DNA of 9,768 bases from Methanoregula sp. UBA276 (GTDB lineage Archaea; Halobacteriota; Methanomicrobia; Methanomicrobiales; Methanospirillaceae), in NCBI GenBank assembly GCA_002508495.1, contig DANA01000102.1, forward strand, positions 1-9,768, in the 5' to 3' direction. The first letter of the stretch is position 1, and each line of letters opens with the position of its first letter. This document shows, piece by piece, positions 1 through 6,623 of the stretch. The position numbers were made by a program, and so were the translations under genes. The notes under the pieces were generated by a model that saw only the letters and a program-made list of their open reading frames with translations, did not search any database and was not told the DNA's origin.

Positions 1-1
1 C

Positions 2-403
2 TTCTGCACCGAGAGTTTTGACTACCAGCTGCTGGTGCAGGAAAAACTCAGGAAGGAACACAACCTCGAGCCGCACGAGATCAGAAAACTCGACATAAAA
101 GGAAAACTCAAGATCCAAAAAGAGGACGAAACGGTGCTATCTATCCCCCTCAAAGACCTCGAGTCCTGTATCCGGAACGGGTGCCACTCCTGCACCGACA
201 CAACGTCACTTGATGCCGACATCTCTGCGGGTTCGGTTGGCAGCCCGGCCGGGATGACGACCCTCATTATCCGGACAAAGACCGGTAAGGCATTCGTGGA
301 TACAGCAGCGAGGGCCGGGAAACTTACTGTCGAGACCGGTGCAGATTCAGGACCTGTCGAAAAACTCGCAGCGGCAAAAATAAAAAAGAACAAATTACAC
401 TAA
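2..403 (+). CDS. FrhB-family F420-dependent oxidoreductase subunit, C-terminal part (5' end outside window)
   Basis: The frame is open to the left edge and ends in TAA at 401-403, so this is the last ~133 residues of a longer protein; the internal GTG at 35 is not the start. The translation begins FCTESFDYQLL and later has a Cys-rich stretch (ESCIRNGCHSCTD) followed by ADISAGSVGSP and TLIIRTKTGKAF. This order is the signature of the C-terminal domain of the coenzyme F420 hydrogenase/dehydrogenase beta-subunit family (FrhB, FpoF, F420-linked FdhB and related proteins), which bind FAD and iron-sulfur clusters and exchange hydride with F420. The Cys residues seen probably help ligate a cluster. 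Which paralogue it is (hydrogenase, formate dehydrogenase, sulfite reductase-like or stand-alone) cannot be told without the N-terminus and upstream genes. The family call is firm; the substrate is unknown. Confidence 0.85.
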   Translation, partial: FCTESFDYQLLVQEKLRKEHNLEPHEIRKLDIKGKLKIQKEDETVLSIPLKDLESCIRNGCHSCTDTTSLDADISAGSVGSPAGMTTLIIRTKTGKAFVDTAARAGKLTVETGADSGPVEKLAAAKIKKNKLH

Positions 404-412
404 TCTTTTTTG
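404..412 (+). terminator. T-tract terminator after FrhB-family gene
   Basis: A run of six T (406-411) lies three bases after the TAA stop. Archaeal RNA polymerase terminates at U-rich tracts without needing a hairpin, and no hairpin is seen. The following gene has its own TATA-like element and ribosome-binding site, so a transcription break here is reasonable. Confidence 0.4.
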
Positions 413-431
413 GTACTTCCAGACTCCAAGA

Positions 432-442
432 TCCTTTATAGG
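432..442 (+). promoter_or_regulatory. TATA-box-like element upstream of the receiver-PAS gene
   Basis: TTTATA at 435-440 sits in a 50-nt AT-rich patch. An archaeal start site about 25 nt downstream would fall near 462-465, giving a leader of about 27 nt that includes the strong Shine-Dalgarno sequence. Assigned by motif and position only. Confidence 0.4.
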
Positions 443-476
443 ATAATAGCAGGTATTATTCATCACGAAAAAACGT

Positions 477-484
477 GGAGGTGA
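477..484 (+). promoter_or_regulatory. Ribosome-binding site GGAGGTGA
   Basis: GGAGGTGA at 477-484 is an excellent match to the complement of the archaeal 16S rRNA 3' end. A C6 spacer follows, then GTG at 491. This fixes the start of the receiver-PAS gene on a GTG codon. Confidence 0.8.
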
Positions 485-490
485 CCCCCC

Positions 491-2044
491 GTGATACGAG
501 TCCTGTACGTGGATGACGAACCGGCTATTCTTGACACCTGTAAAAAAATCCTTGAACGCGACGGCCCCTTCACGGTCACGACCGCAATCTCCGGAAAAGA
601 GGCGCTTGACCGGATCCATGCGGAACCAATCGATGCCGTTGTCTCCGATTACCTGATGGAGGACATCACGGGACTGGACCTTTTAAGGATAATCCGCAGC
701 GAATTTGCCGACATTCCTTTCATCATCTTTACCGGAAAAGGCCGGGAGGATATCGTAATCGAGGCATTCGAGCACGGGGTGGACTTCTATGTCCAGAAAG
801 GAGGCGATGCACGATCACAGTATGCAGAGCTGGTCCACAAGATCGAGATTGCAGTAGAGAACCGCCAGGTGAAAAAAAAACTGGACCGGTCCGAACGTAG
901 GTTCCAGAACTTTATCGAGAATTTTGAGGGGATTGCATTCCAGATAGATCCTGACGCCGGCCGGTTCATCCTGCTGGAAGGGACCGTTGAGGAGACCACG
1001 GGCTACCCGCGGCAGGAGTTCCTGACCGGGTATGTCACACTGGAATCCATCATCCATCCAGATGATAGGGCCCAATTTTCCGCGGCCATGCAGAACCTCC
1101 GGGCCACGCCCGGTTTTCATACCGACAGTATCTTCCGCATCACCAGAAAGGATGGGCGGATGCGCTGGCTTCACGGCATGCTCCGGAATATCCGCAGGAC
1201 GCCGCAAGAGAATAGCGTCTGTATCCAGGGTACCTTTTCCGATATTACGTTCCTCAAATCCGCCCAGGAAGAACTTGCCCGCACGGAAGAGAAGTGGCGG
1301 TCCATCATAACCCGCGCCCCGGTCATCATCTCGGTTGTGGACAGGAAGGGCAGGTTGCTTTTCATCAACAAGACTCATCCCCCGAAAAAGCCTGCCGATC
1401 TTGTCGGCACCAGTGCCGGAAAATACCTGGCTCCCGATCGCGAAGAACTTCTTTTCAATGCGCTGGACCGGGTCTTTGCCGCTGGTGAGACGGTCCGATT
1501 TGAATCTGCTGTCCCTCACGGCGAAACAATCACCGAATGGCTCACCCACCAGATAAGCCCGGTCACGTGGAACGGCCCCCATGAGGCAGCTCTTGTCGTA
1601 TCAACCGTCATTACCGAGAGAAAATGGCTGGAACAGAGTCTCCGTGACAGCGAGGAACAGTACCGTGCCATTGTAACCGCCCTCGATGATGGAATCCTCA
1701 CCATTAACCGGAATGGGCACATCACGTTTGGCTCTCCCCGGGTGTACGACATCCTGAAAATCCCCTGCGATCAACCGCTCACCGCTTTTTCGGTGCTGGA
1801 CTTTATCGATCCCGCGTTTACGACGATTGCCACCGTGCGGATGAAGGAGATCCTTGAAGGCGAGCTGGATGCAGAACCGTTCCAGTACCCGCTCGTGAAG
1901 CATTCCGGGGAGTGTTTCTTGGGAGAACTCGTCACAACTCCCCTGCGGGATTCATCCGGCACCATAACAAGTCTGCTGATCCTCATCCGCGACATCAGTA
2001 AAATGGGGTCTAACCCTCCGGCAAAAGACAAAACTCCCCATTGA
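491..2044 (+). CDS. Response regulator receiver protein with three PAS domains, no output domain
   Basis: A 517-residue soluble signalling protein. Residues 1-~120 form a receiver domain: acidic pair D8/D9, phospho-acceptor D53 (in VVSDYLM), T81 (in FTGKG) and K103 (in YVQKG) are all in place. A helical linker (~108-135) leads into PAS 1 (~138-262, with IIHPDD and DGRMRWLHG), PAS 2 (~268-385, starting RAPVIISVVDRKG) and PAS 3 (~388-505, starting ALDDGILTINRNG). A short polar tail (~506-517) ends the protein; there is no HisKA/HATPase, GGDEF or DNA-binding domain and no membrane segment. REC-PAS proteins of this kind are numerous in Methanomicrobiales, and probably act as phosphorelay or sensory adaptors together with separate histidine kinases (inference). 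No partner kinase is in the window, so the signal and the output are unknown. The start is the GTG preceded by GGAGGTGA. It converges on cca. Confidence 0.88.
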   Translation: MIRVLYVDDEPAILDTCKKILERDGPFTVTTAISGKEALDRIHAEPIDAVVSDYLMEDITGLDLLRIIRSEFADIPFIIFTGKGREDIVIEAFEHGVDFYVQKGGDARSQYAELVHKIEIAVENRQVKKKLDRSERRFQNFIENFEGIAFQIDPDAGRFILLEGTVEETTGYPRQEFLTGYVTLESIIHPDDRAQFSAAMQNLRATPGFHTDSIFRITRKDGRMRWLHGMLRNIRRTPQENSVCIQGTFSDITFLKSAQEELARTEEKWRSIITRAPVIISVVDRKGRLLFINKTHPPKKPADLVGTSAGKYLAPDREELLFNALDRVFAAGETVRFESAVPHGETITEWLTHQISPVTWNGPHEAALVVSTVITERKWLEQSLRDSEEQYRAIVTALDDGILTINRNGHITFGSPRVYDILKIPCDQPLTAFSVLDFIDPAFTTIATVRMKEILEGELDAEPFQYPLVKHSGECFLGELVTTPLRDSSGTITSLLILIRDISKMGSNPPAKDKTPH

Positions 2045-2088
2045 CGGGAAGAGCGTTTCTGCTTTTTTACTGGACATGGGGGAGTTTT
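2030..2088. terminator. Imperfect inverted repeat and T6 tract between convergent genes
   Basis: AAAACTCCCCAT (2030-2041) pairs with ATGGGGGAGTTTT (2076-2088) with a single bulged base, enclosing a 34-nt loop. The left arm overlaps the stop region of the receiver-PAS gene and the right arm abuts the cca stop codon (2088-2090), so both transcripts end in the same structure. The loop carries T6 at 2063-2068, a plausible U-tract terminator for the plus-strand gene. A role as bidirectional transcript end or 3'-end protection is inference. Confidence 0.45.
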
Positions 2089-3464
2089 CAGAGATCAAGG
2101 ATCTTCCGCCGTACGCGGATGAGCGGTGAACCGCGCCAGAAGAAAGCCGCGATGAACGGCTCAAATTCCGCATTCCAGCAGCCGGCACCTTCTGCAACCT
2201 GCCACCCGTTCAGGAGGGACTGGCGAACATGCTTCCCGAGACTTACCTGAAGGAGCGATTCCGAGGCCAGCATATCGCGGGCATGCGTAAACTCGCGGAG
2301 CACTTCCATTTCGTACCGGCCGTTTTTTATGAACGGGCCCGGCAGACTGGATACAATGTGCTTCTCACGGAACTTTTCTGCGTTGAGCCGGTTCCAGAGC
2401 GGGGGACCGGCATGGGTACGGATCTTCGGGAGGTCAGCGACCAGAAGCTCGAAGAGAAAGAGGCAGTGCTCCGGCTGCATGACATAATGCGCATGGTGCA
2501 CTACAAACCCGTTACGTTCGAGATGTTCCACAATGGCAGAGACACTCCTCTTCAACTGCGGGACGATCACTTCTTGGATATAGGGAGGAGTGGGAAACGT
2601 TATCGAGAACAATGAGGTGCCGCGCTCTGCGAGCAGGCGGGAGAGTTCCTCGCGTGTTATGCTCATATCCTCCGAAAGTTCAAAAAAATGCATGGATGGC
2701 TCTTCGGTATACCCCCGGGCTAGTTCAACAAAGGCAACCATCTGGTCAAGGGATACCGCGGCTGCAACGTTCCGGTTGGGATCAACCGGGTCCACCATGA
2801 CCAGCGGTTCGGTAAAGTGCTTTGTGTCATGGTTCTCGTGGTTGATGACCATCTGCGGTTTCCACTCCGCAGCGGCATTCAGGAGGGGAATGAATCCCCC
2901 GTAGTGGAGTACCAGGAGCTCGCAGAGGTATCCCGAGAACCCTTCGGTCATCTGGTCGGAGCCATAAATCCCCCCGGATTTGGTGAACCGTTTCAGGAGC
3001 AGGACATCGTCGATGAGCCCGGTGATCTTTTCCGTGATGTACCGGGTGTGGAACGGCGTACGGTCAACCGCACTCTGGATCAGACCGGCACTCTCCACAG
3101 CATAGCAGGGGACGAGGTCCACTTCGACATCATCGATGATGGCGCTGATGTACGGGTGCTCGGCATATTTCTCACCGTACGTTTTCGTAAAAGCAGATGC
3201 AATGCTTCGTGCAAGCCCCAACCCCTCGGTCTCGAGAGCTTCGCGGGAGAGCGACGGGTCAAAGAGCAAAAAGACATCCAGGTCCCGGTCCCCCCGCACC
3301 CAGGTATGGCGGGCGATCGATCCAACGACCATTGCCTGTGCTCTCCCGCTGTCGGCTACTGCTTGTTGCAGTTTTTTGGCAATACCCCAGATATGGTCTC
3401 GCTCCTGCTGCGTTGGCCGGATCTGTTCAAGGACCGATTCTTCGATTTTGGATCGCGTCACCAT
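2088..3464 (-). CDS. cca: CCA-adding tRNA nucleotidyltransferase, archaeal class I
   Basis: Adds or repairs the 3'-terminal CCA of tRNAs using CTP and ATP without a nucleic-acid template. From the ATG at 3464 the protein has 458 residues, normal for the archaeal enzyme. The nucleotidyltransferase motif is clear near residues 47-65: VGSIARHTW, then GDRDLDVF with the metal-binding carboxylates D61 and D63; the third carboxylate is D116 in VEVDLVPCYAV. These are the hallmarks of class I (archaeal) CCA enzymes, which differ from the bacterial/eukaryotic class II. The long C-terminal part (HPYISAI, then PPYIQEVIVPQLKR and VMQPEHCLFLFELL) fits the central, body and tail domains that hold the tRNA acceptor stem. 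The frame is open further upstream (to 3545), but that would overlap thpR heavily. GGAGGT at 3473-3468 supports the ATG at 3464 or, with better spacing, the GTG at 3461. Downstream partner of thpR in one transcript. Confidence 0.93.
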   Translation of the reverse strand: MVTRSKIEESVLEQIRPTQQERDHIWGIAKKLQQAVADSGRAQAMVVGSIARHTWVRGDRDLDVFLLFDPSLSREALETEGLGLARSIASAFTKTYGEKYAEHPYISAIIDDVEVDLVPCYAVESAGLIQSAVDRTPFHTRYITEKITGLIDDVLLLKRFTKSGGIYGSDQMTEGFSGYLCELLVLHYGGFIPLLNAAAEWKPQMVINHENHDTKHFTEPLVMVDPVDPNRNVAAAVSLDQMVAFVELARGYTEEPSMHFFELSEDMSITREELSRLLAERGTSLFSITFPTPPYIQEVIVPQLKRSVSAIVEHLERNGFVVHHAHYVMQPEHCLFLFELLVADLPKIRTHAGPPLWNRLNAEKFREKHIVSSLPGPFIKNGRYEMEVLREFTHARDMLASESLLQVSLGKHVRQSLLNGWQVAEGAGCWNAEFEPFIAAFFWRGSPLIRVRRKILDL

Positions 3465-3997
3465 GGGACCTCCAGCAGATCCTCGTACACCGGCCCCTGC
3501 GGCGTCAGGGTGCTCTTTTTCAGGGTTATACCCGTAACCGTGCATTCACCATAGTCTTCCGTATCAAGTTTGCCCAGCACACCAAACAGGGACGGGTCGG
3601 GTCGTTTGATGCGGGCAAGTGTTGCGTGCGGCAGGAACCTGCGCTTCTCCCGGATAAAATCCAATGGCTCAAGCGCGTTCTCGACACAACGGAAGAGTTC
3701 CTGGCTTTTGCCCCCATCGCTGATCGTGCACCAGACCGTGAACGGGCGTTTCGGGTCATTGACCGTAACCCTGCCAACACGGACCGGAAATGGGGCAGCT
3801 GAAACGCCCCGCATTGCATCCATGACGCGGGGAAGCAGGGCAGTATCCACTTCGCCAAGGAACTTCAGGGTGATGTGAATATTCTCCGGTGCAACGAAGG
3901 TCATCCCCGCAGAGGAAGTACGGAGAACATCCTGTACTCCCTTCAGCCGTTCGCGTATCTCTTCGGAAAGCTCGATTGCGAGGAAGGCCCGGACCAT
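3458..3997 (-). CDS. thpR: RNA 2',3'-cyclic phosphodiesterase (LigT/2H family)
   Basis: A 179-residue member of the 2H phosphoesterase superfamily, hydrolysing 2',3'-cyclic phosphate RNA ends to 2'-phosphomonoesters; bacterial homologues also showed 2'-5' RNA ligase activity in vitro. Both catalytic HxT tetrapeptide motifs are present: HITLKFLG (H41, T43) and HATLAR (H124, T126), each in the usual half of the pseudo-symmetric fold. The N-terminal MVRAFLAIELSEEI strand and the total length are typical of the family. The TGA stop overlaps the cca start, so the two are translationally coupled. Both products act on RNA or tRNA ends, and this pairing is also known in other archaea such as Pyrococcus. 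No good Shine-Dalgarno precedes the ATG at 3997; the gene may be leaderless. Confidence 0.92.
   Translation of the reverse strand: MVRAFLAIELSEEIRERLKGVQDVLRTSSAGMTFVAPENIHITLKFLGEVDTALLPRVMDAMRGVSAAPFPVRVGRVTVNDPKRPFTVWCTISDGGKSQELFRCVENALEPLDFIREKRRFLPHATLARIKRPDPSLFGVLGKLDTEDYGECTVTGITLKKSTLTPQGPVYEDLLEVPW
3468..3473 (-). promoter_or_regulatory. Ribosome-binding site for cca, inside the thpR coding sequence
   Basis: The minus strand reads GGAGGT, then CCC, then ATGGTGA. The spacing is 3 nt to the ATG and 6 nt to the in-frame GTG. Because the receiver-PAS gene also uses GGAGGTGA with a 6-nt spacer and a GTG start, the GTG at 3461 may be the true cca start. It would then form the classic GTGA stop-start overlap with thpR. 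Confidence 0.6.
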
Positions 3998-4128
3998 TGG
4001 GTACTAGTATTCCATTCCCCCTAGAAATGATAATCGCTCCATGGCCGGTGAATGAGGTAGTGCATGAACCATGATTTTTTTATCCCCATACTGCCTATTG
4101 GATAGTTAACAGTGTAGGGGTTGTTTTT
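3998..4128. promoter_or_regulatory. Divergent promoter region between thpR and the redoxin-nrdD operon
   Basis: This 131-bp gap holds no gene. On the plus strand, TTTTTTTATC at 4075-4084 is the best TATA-like element and would place a start site near 4105, just before the redoxin gene. AGGGG at 4116-4120 is a weak ribosome-binding site for the GTG at 4129. A short imperfect inverted repeat (CCCC at 4084-4087 against GGGG at 4117-4120, with small internal palindromes) lies in the expected leader. For thpR, an AT-rich patch at 4024-4035 could serve as the minus-strand TATA element of a leaderless transcript. No known ribonucleotide-reductase regulator site is recognised. Confidence 0.4.
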
Positions 4129-4398
4129 GTGCCGGAGAATTCACAACTGATTGTCTATACGCTTGAGTTCTGCCCGAATTGCGAACTTTTGAAAGGATTT
4201 TTGAAAAAGAACGGTCACACCTATGCCGAGCGCGATCTCTCGACTGCCGAGTCCCTCACGGAACTCCGGGTTAACGGAATTTTTGTAAACGAGGCACCGG
4301 TGCTCCAGATGGGTGAAGATTTTTTTACATCCGCCGACCTTTTCCCGGGAAACAAGCTCGACGAGAAGCATCTCTCCACGCTCATTTCGGGTGACTGA
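4129..4398 (+). CDS. Glutaredoxin/NrdH-like redoxin, probable electron donor to NrdD
   Basis: An 89-residue thioredoxin-fold protein, about the size of NrdH or a short glutaredoxin. The redox-active CPNC motif (C15, C18) follows the first strand (LIVYTLEF), and the cis-proline motif is EAPVL (A56-P57), as in glutaredoxin-like proteins. No signal peptide, so it is cytoplasmic. It ends with TGA overlapping the ATG of nrdD by one base (TGATG at 4396-4400), so the two are very probably co-translated. In Methanosarcina barkeri a small NrdH-type redoxin encoded beside the class III reductase passes electrons to it from a ferredoxin-dependent disulfide reductase (family knowledge). The same role is the natural reading here. 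It starts at GTG 4129 with a weak upstream AGGGG. The family call is secure; its partner is inferred from position. Confidence 0.85.
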   Translation: MPENSQLIVYTLEFCPNCELLKGFLKKNGHTYAERDLSTAESLTELRVNGIFVNEAPVLQMGEDFFTSADLFPGNKLDEKHLSTLISGD

Positions 4399-6578
4399 TG
4401 GCACACCGGGAAACCAGGCAACTGACCTTTGAGGGCATTACTGTCCCGGCCCTCCCGTTTGTCCGGACAACTGACGGGCACATCATTGAGTGGGATCGTA
4501 ACCGCATTGTAAAACAGATTGTTAAGGAAACAAAACTCGTAGAAACTTTTTACCAGTACGAGGGGGCAACAGAGGAGATCGCGCAGGAGATCGCCCTTGA
4601 TGTCGAGAACCGGATCAAGAACATGGGGCTCAAGTCACTCTCCGGCCCGTTGATCCGCGAGATCGTCAATATCACCCTGCTTGAAAAAGGGATGGTCCAG
4701 TACCGCAATGTCTCAACCCGGGTGGGTACACCGGTGTATGATGCGCATCTTATCGATGTGGGGAAAGGTTTTGAGGCCCATGACAACGCGAACCTGCAGG
4801 AGAATGCCGAGACATCCCACAAGAAGAAAGCGGACAAGATCTCAAAAGAACAGTACCTGCTCCAGCTTCCCCCCGACCTCGCCGACCATCACCTCAGTGG
4901 CGAGATGCACATCCACGACCTTGAATACTTTGGCACCCGCCCCTTCTGCCAGGACTGGGACCTCCGCTACTTCTTCTATTACGGGCTGATGCCGGACGGG
5001 AACGGGACCAAGGCATCCGTTGCCGGCCCGGCAAAACGGGCAGAGGTCGCGATCCTCCACGCGGTCAAGGCTCTCGGCTCTGCCCAGACGAACTTTGCCG
5101 GCGGCCAGGGCTACTATAACTTCCTCACGTTCCTTGCCCCCTATATGGAGGGGATGGCCTATTCCGAGATCAAGCAGATGGTCCAGATGTTTGTCTACGA
5201 GATGACCCAGATGATGGTGGCCCGGGGAGGCCAGCTCGTCTTCTCCTCAATCCAGCTCTGCCCCGGTGTCCCCACCCTCTGGCTGGACAAGCCCTGCGTC
5301 TACAAGGGGAAGATCTGGGACGGTACATCGGCACCTCTGAGAACATACAGCGAGTTCGAACGCGAGGTCCGGCTCCTTTTCAAGGCACTGATGGAGGTCA
5401 TGCTTGAAGGCGATTACTGGGGCAAGCCGTTCAACTTCCCAAAACCCGAGATCTCCATTGAACCCGACTTCATGCAGGAGCGCGAAGAATACAATAAAAA
5501 CCATCCGGACCTTCCAACCTACCAGGAACTATACCTGATGACCTTTGAACTTGCCTCGAAATTTGGCACACCATACTATGACAACCAGCTCCCCGCGTAC
5601 CGTGGTGCCGGAAAAGGGATCTCCTGTTACCAGTGCTGTGCCTACCAGTTCTCGACCATTGCATCCAAAGACTCGGATTTTGACAAGAAGATGTTCTTTG
5701 AGGACGGTCGTCATTTTTCCATGGGATCCTGGGGCGTTGTTTCGATCAACTGCCCGAGGGCTGCCTACAACGCCGAGGGTGACGATGCCCGGCTCTTTGC
5801 CGAACTGAAAAAACTCATGGACGTTGCTGTCGAAATCTTCAAGATCAAACGGCGCTGGATGGACCTCATCCGGGCCAATAACCGGATGCCGTTTGCCATG
5901 CAGCGCCCCAAGGACCCCAATACCGGGGAACGCGGTGCCTTGGCTGTCGACCTTGAAGGGCTGGTCTATACCATTGGCGTTGTCGGGGTGAACGAGATGG
6001 TCCAGCACCACACCGGCCAGCAGATGCACGATTCCAAAGCGGCATTCAAACTCGCTGTCCGGGCCATGATCGAGCTGGAACAGTATGGCCGCGAACTGAG
6101 CAAGAGGAACAATATGACTATCGCCCTTGCCCGGACACCGGCCGAGACCACCGGCCAGCGGTTCGCGGTCGCTGACCTGCTCGACCGTCGCTACCATGAG
6201 TTTGCAAAGAACGTCATCAAGGGGGACCTGGAAGAGGGACTGGCACAACTCGGCAAGAGCCGGGATCTCCCCATCTATTACACCAACGGCACCCATGTTG
6301 CGCCCGGCGCTGATATCCCGCTCACAAAACGCATGGATATCGAGCATACCTTCTTCCCCATCGTGGATGGCGGCAACATCTTCCATATCTGGCTTGGCGA
6401 GGCACGACCGGATCCCCGGGGACTCATGGACATGGCCATGAAACTCTGCCGGACCACGCAGATCGGGTATTTTGCGTTCACCCGCGACATCACCGTGTCT
6501 CTCCGGCAGTTCCATGAGATAAAGAACAAGAAGGATATTGCCCAGTGGGCGGCAGCAGACCTGCCGGTCCGCGTATAA
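4398..6578 (+). CDS. nrdD: Anaerobic (class III) ribonucleoside-triphosphate reductase, lacking the C-terminal zinc/glycyl-radical domain
   Basis: Reduces ribonucleotides to deoxyribonucleotides for DNA synthesis under anoxia. The 726 residues begin with an ATP-cone allosteric domain (~21-105; DGHIIEWDRNRI). The class III catalytic core follows: MHIHDLEYF (170-178), then C184; the Cys-loop GISCYQCCAYQFS (407-419), where the thiyl-radical cysteine is expected (C413 or C414); VVSINCPRAAY (447-457); RTPAETTGQRFA (579-590); YYTNGTHVAP (627-636); and DGGNIFHIWLGE (657-668). After YFAFTRDITV (691-700), where NrdD proteins normally continue with two CxxC zinc pairs and a RVxGY glycyl-radical motif, this one has only 26 unrelated residues and a TAA. 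No alternative frame in the next 90 bases supplies the domain. The ATG overlaps the redoxin stop, with GGTGA as a close ribosome-binding site. No nrdG lies nearby. The family is certain; catalytic competence as encoded is doubtful. Confidence 0.93.
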   Translation: MAHRETRQLTFEGITVPALPFVRTTDGHIIEWDRNRIVKQIVKETKLVETFYQYEGATEEIAQEIALDVENRIKNMGLKSLSGPLIREIVNITLLEKGMVQYRNVSTRVGTPVYDAHLIDVGKGFEAHDNANLQENAETSHKKKADKISKEQYLLQLPPDLADHHLSGEMHIHDLEYFGTRPFCQDWDLRYFFYYGLMPDGNGTKASVAGPAKRAEVAILHAVKALGSAQTNFAGGQGYYNFLTFLAPYMEGMAYSEIKQMVQMFVYEMTQMMVARGGQLVFSSIQLCPGVPTLWLDKPCVYKGKIWDGTSAPLRTYSEFEREVRLLFKALMEVMLEGDYWGKPFNFPKPEISIEPDFMQEREEYNKNHPDLPTYQELYLMTFELASKFGTPYYDNQLPAYRGAGKGISCYQCCAYQFSTIASKDSDFDKKMFFEDGRHFSMGSWGVVSINCPRAAYNAEGDDARLFAELKKLMDVAVEIFKIKRRWMDLIRANNRMPFAMQRPKDPNTGERGALAVDLEGLVYTIGVVGVNEMVQHHTGQQMHDSKAAFKLAVRAMIELEQYGRELSKRNNMTIALARTPAETTGQRFAVADLLDRRYHEFAKNVIKGDLEEGLAQLGKSRDLPIYYTNGTHVAPGADIPLTKRMDIEHTFFPIVDGGNIFHIWLGEARPDPRGLMDMAMKLCRTTQIGYFAFTRDITVSLRQFHEIKNKKDIAQWAAADLPVRV

Positions 6579-6598
6579 TTTTTTCATGAAGTTTTTTA
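6579..6598 (+). terminator. T-tracts after nrdD, also possible promoter of the next gene
   Basis: Two T6 runs, at 6581-6586 and 6592-6597, follow the nrdD stop directly and fit archaeal U-tract termination. The second (TTTTTTATTCTTATA, 6592-6606) is also a reasonable TATA-like element for the zinc-ribbon gene. It would place a start site near the ATG at 6624 and give a leaderless mRNA. Confidence 0.45.
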
Positions 6599-6623
6599 TT
6601 CTTATACGATGCTCTTTTCCGGT

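Noticed and set aside
815..1582. 255-codon minus-strand open frame opposite the receiver-PAS gene
   Set aside because: Antisense to a clear receiver/PAS reading frame and without recognisable domains or a start signal.
3465..3545. Upstream extension of cca (27 extra residues)
   Set aside because: It would overlap thpR by 88 nt, adds low-complexity Gly/Ala sequence absent from the family, and ignores the GGAGGT ribosome-binding site at 3473-3468.
2817..3554. 245-codon plus-strand open frame opposite cca
   Set aside because: The minus-strand frame contains the complete nucleotidyltransferase motifs; this one is its shadow.
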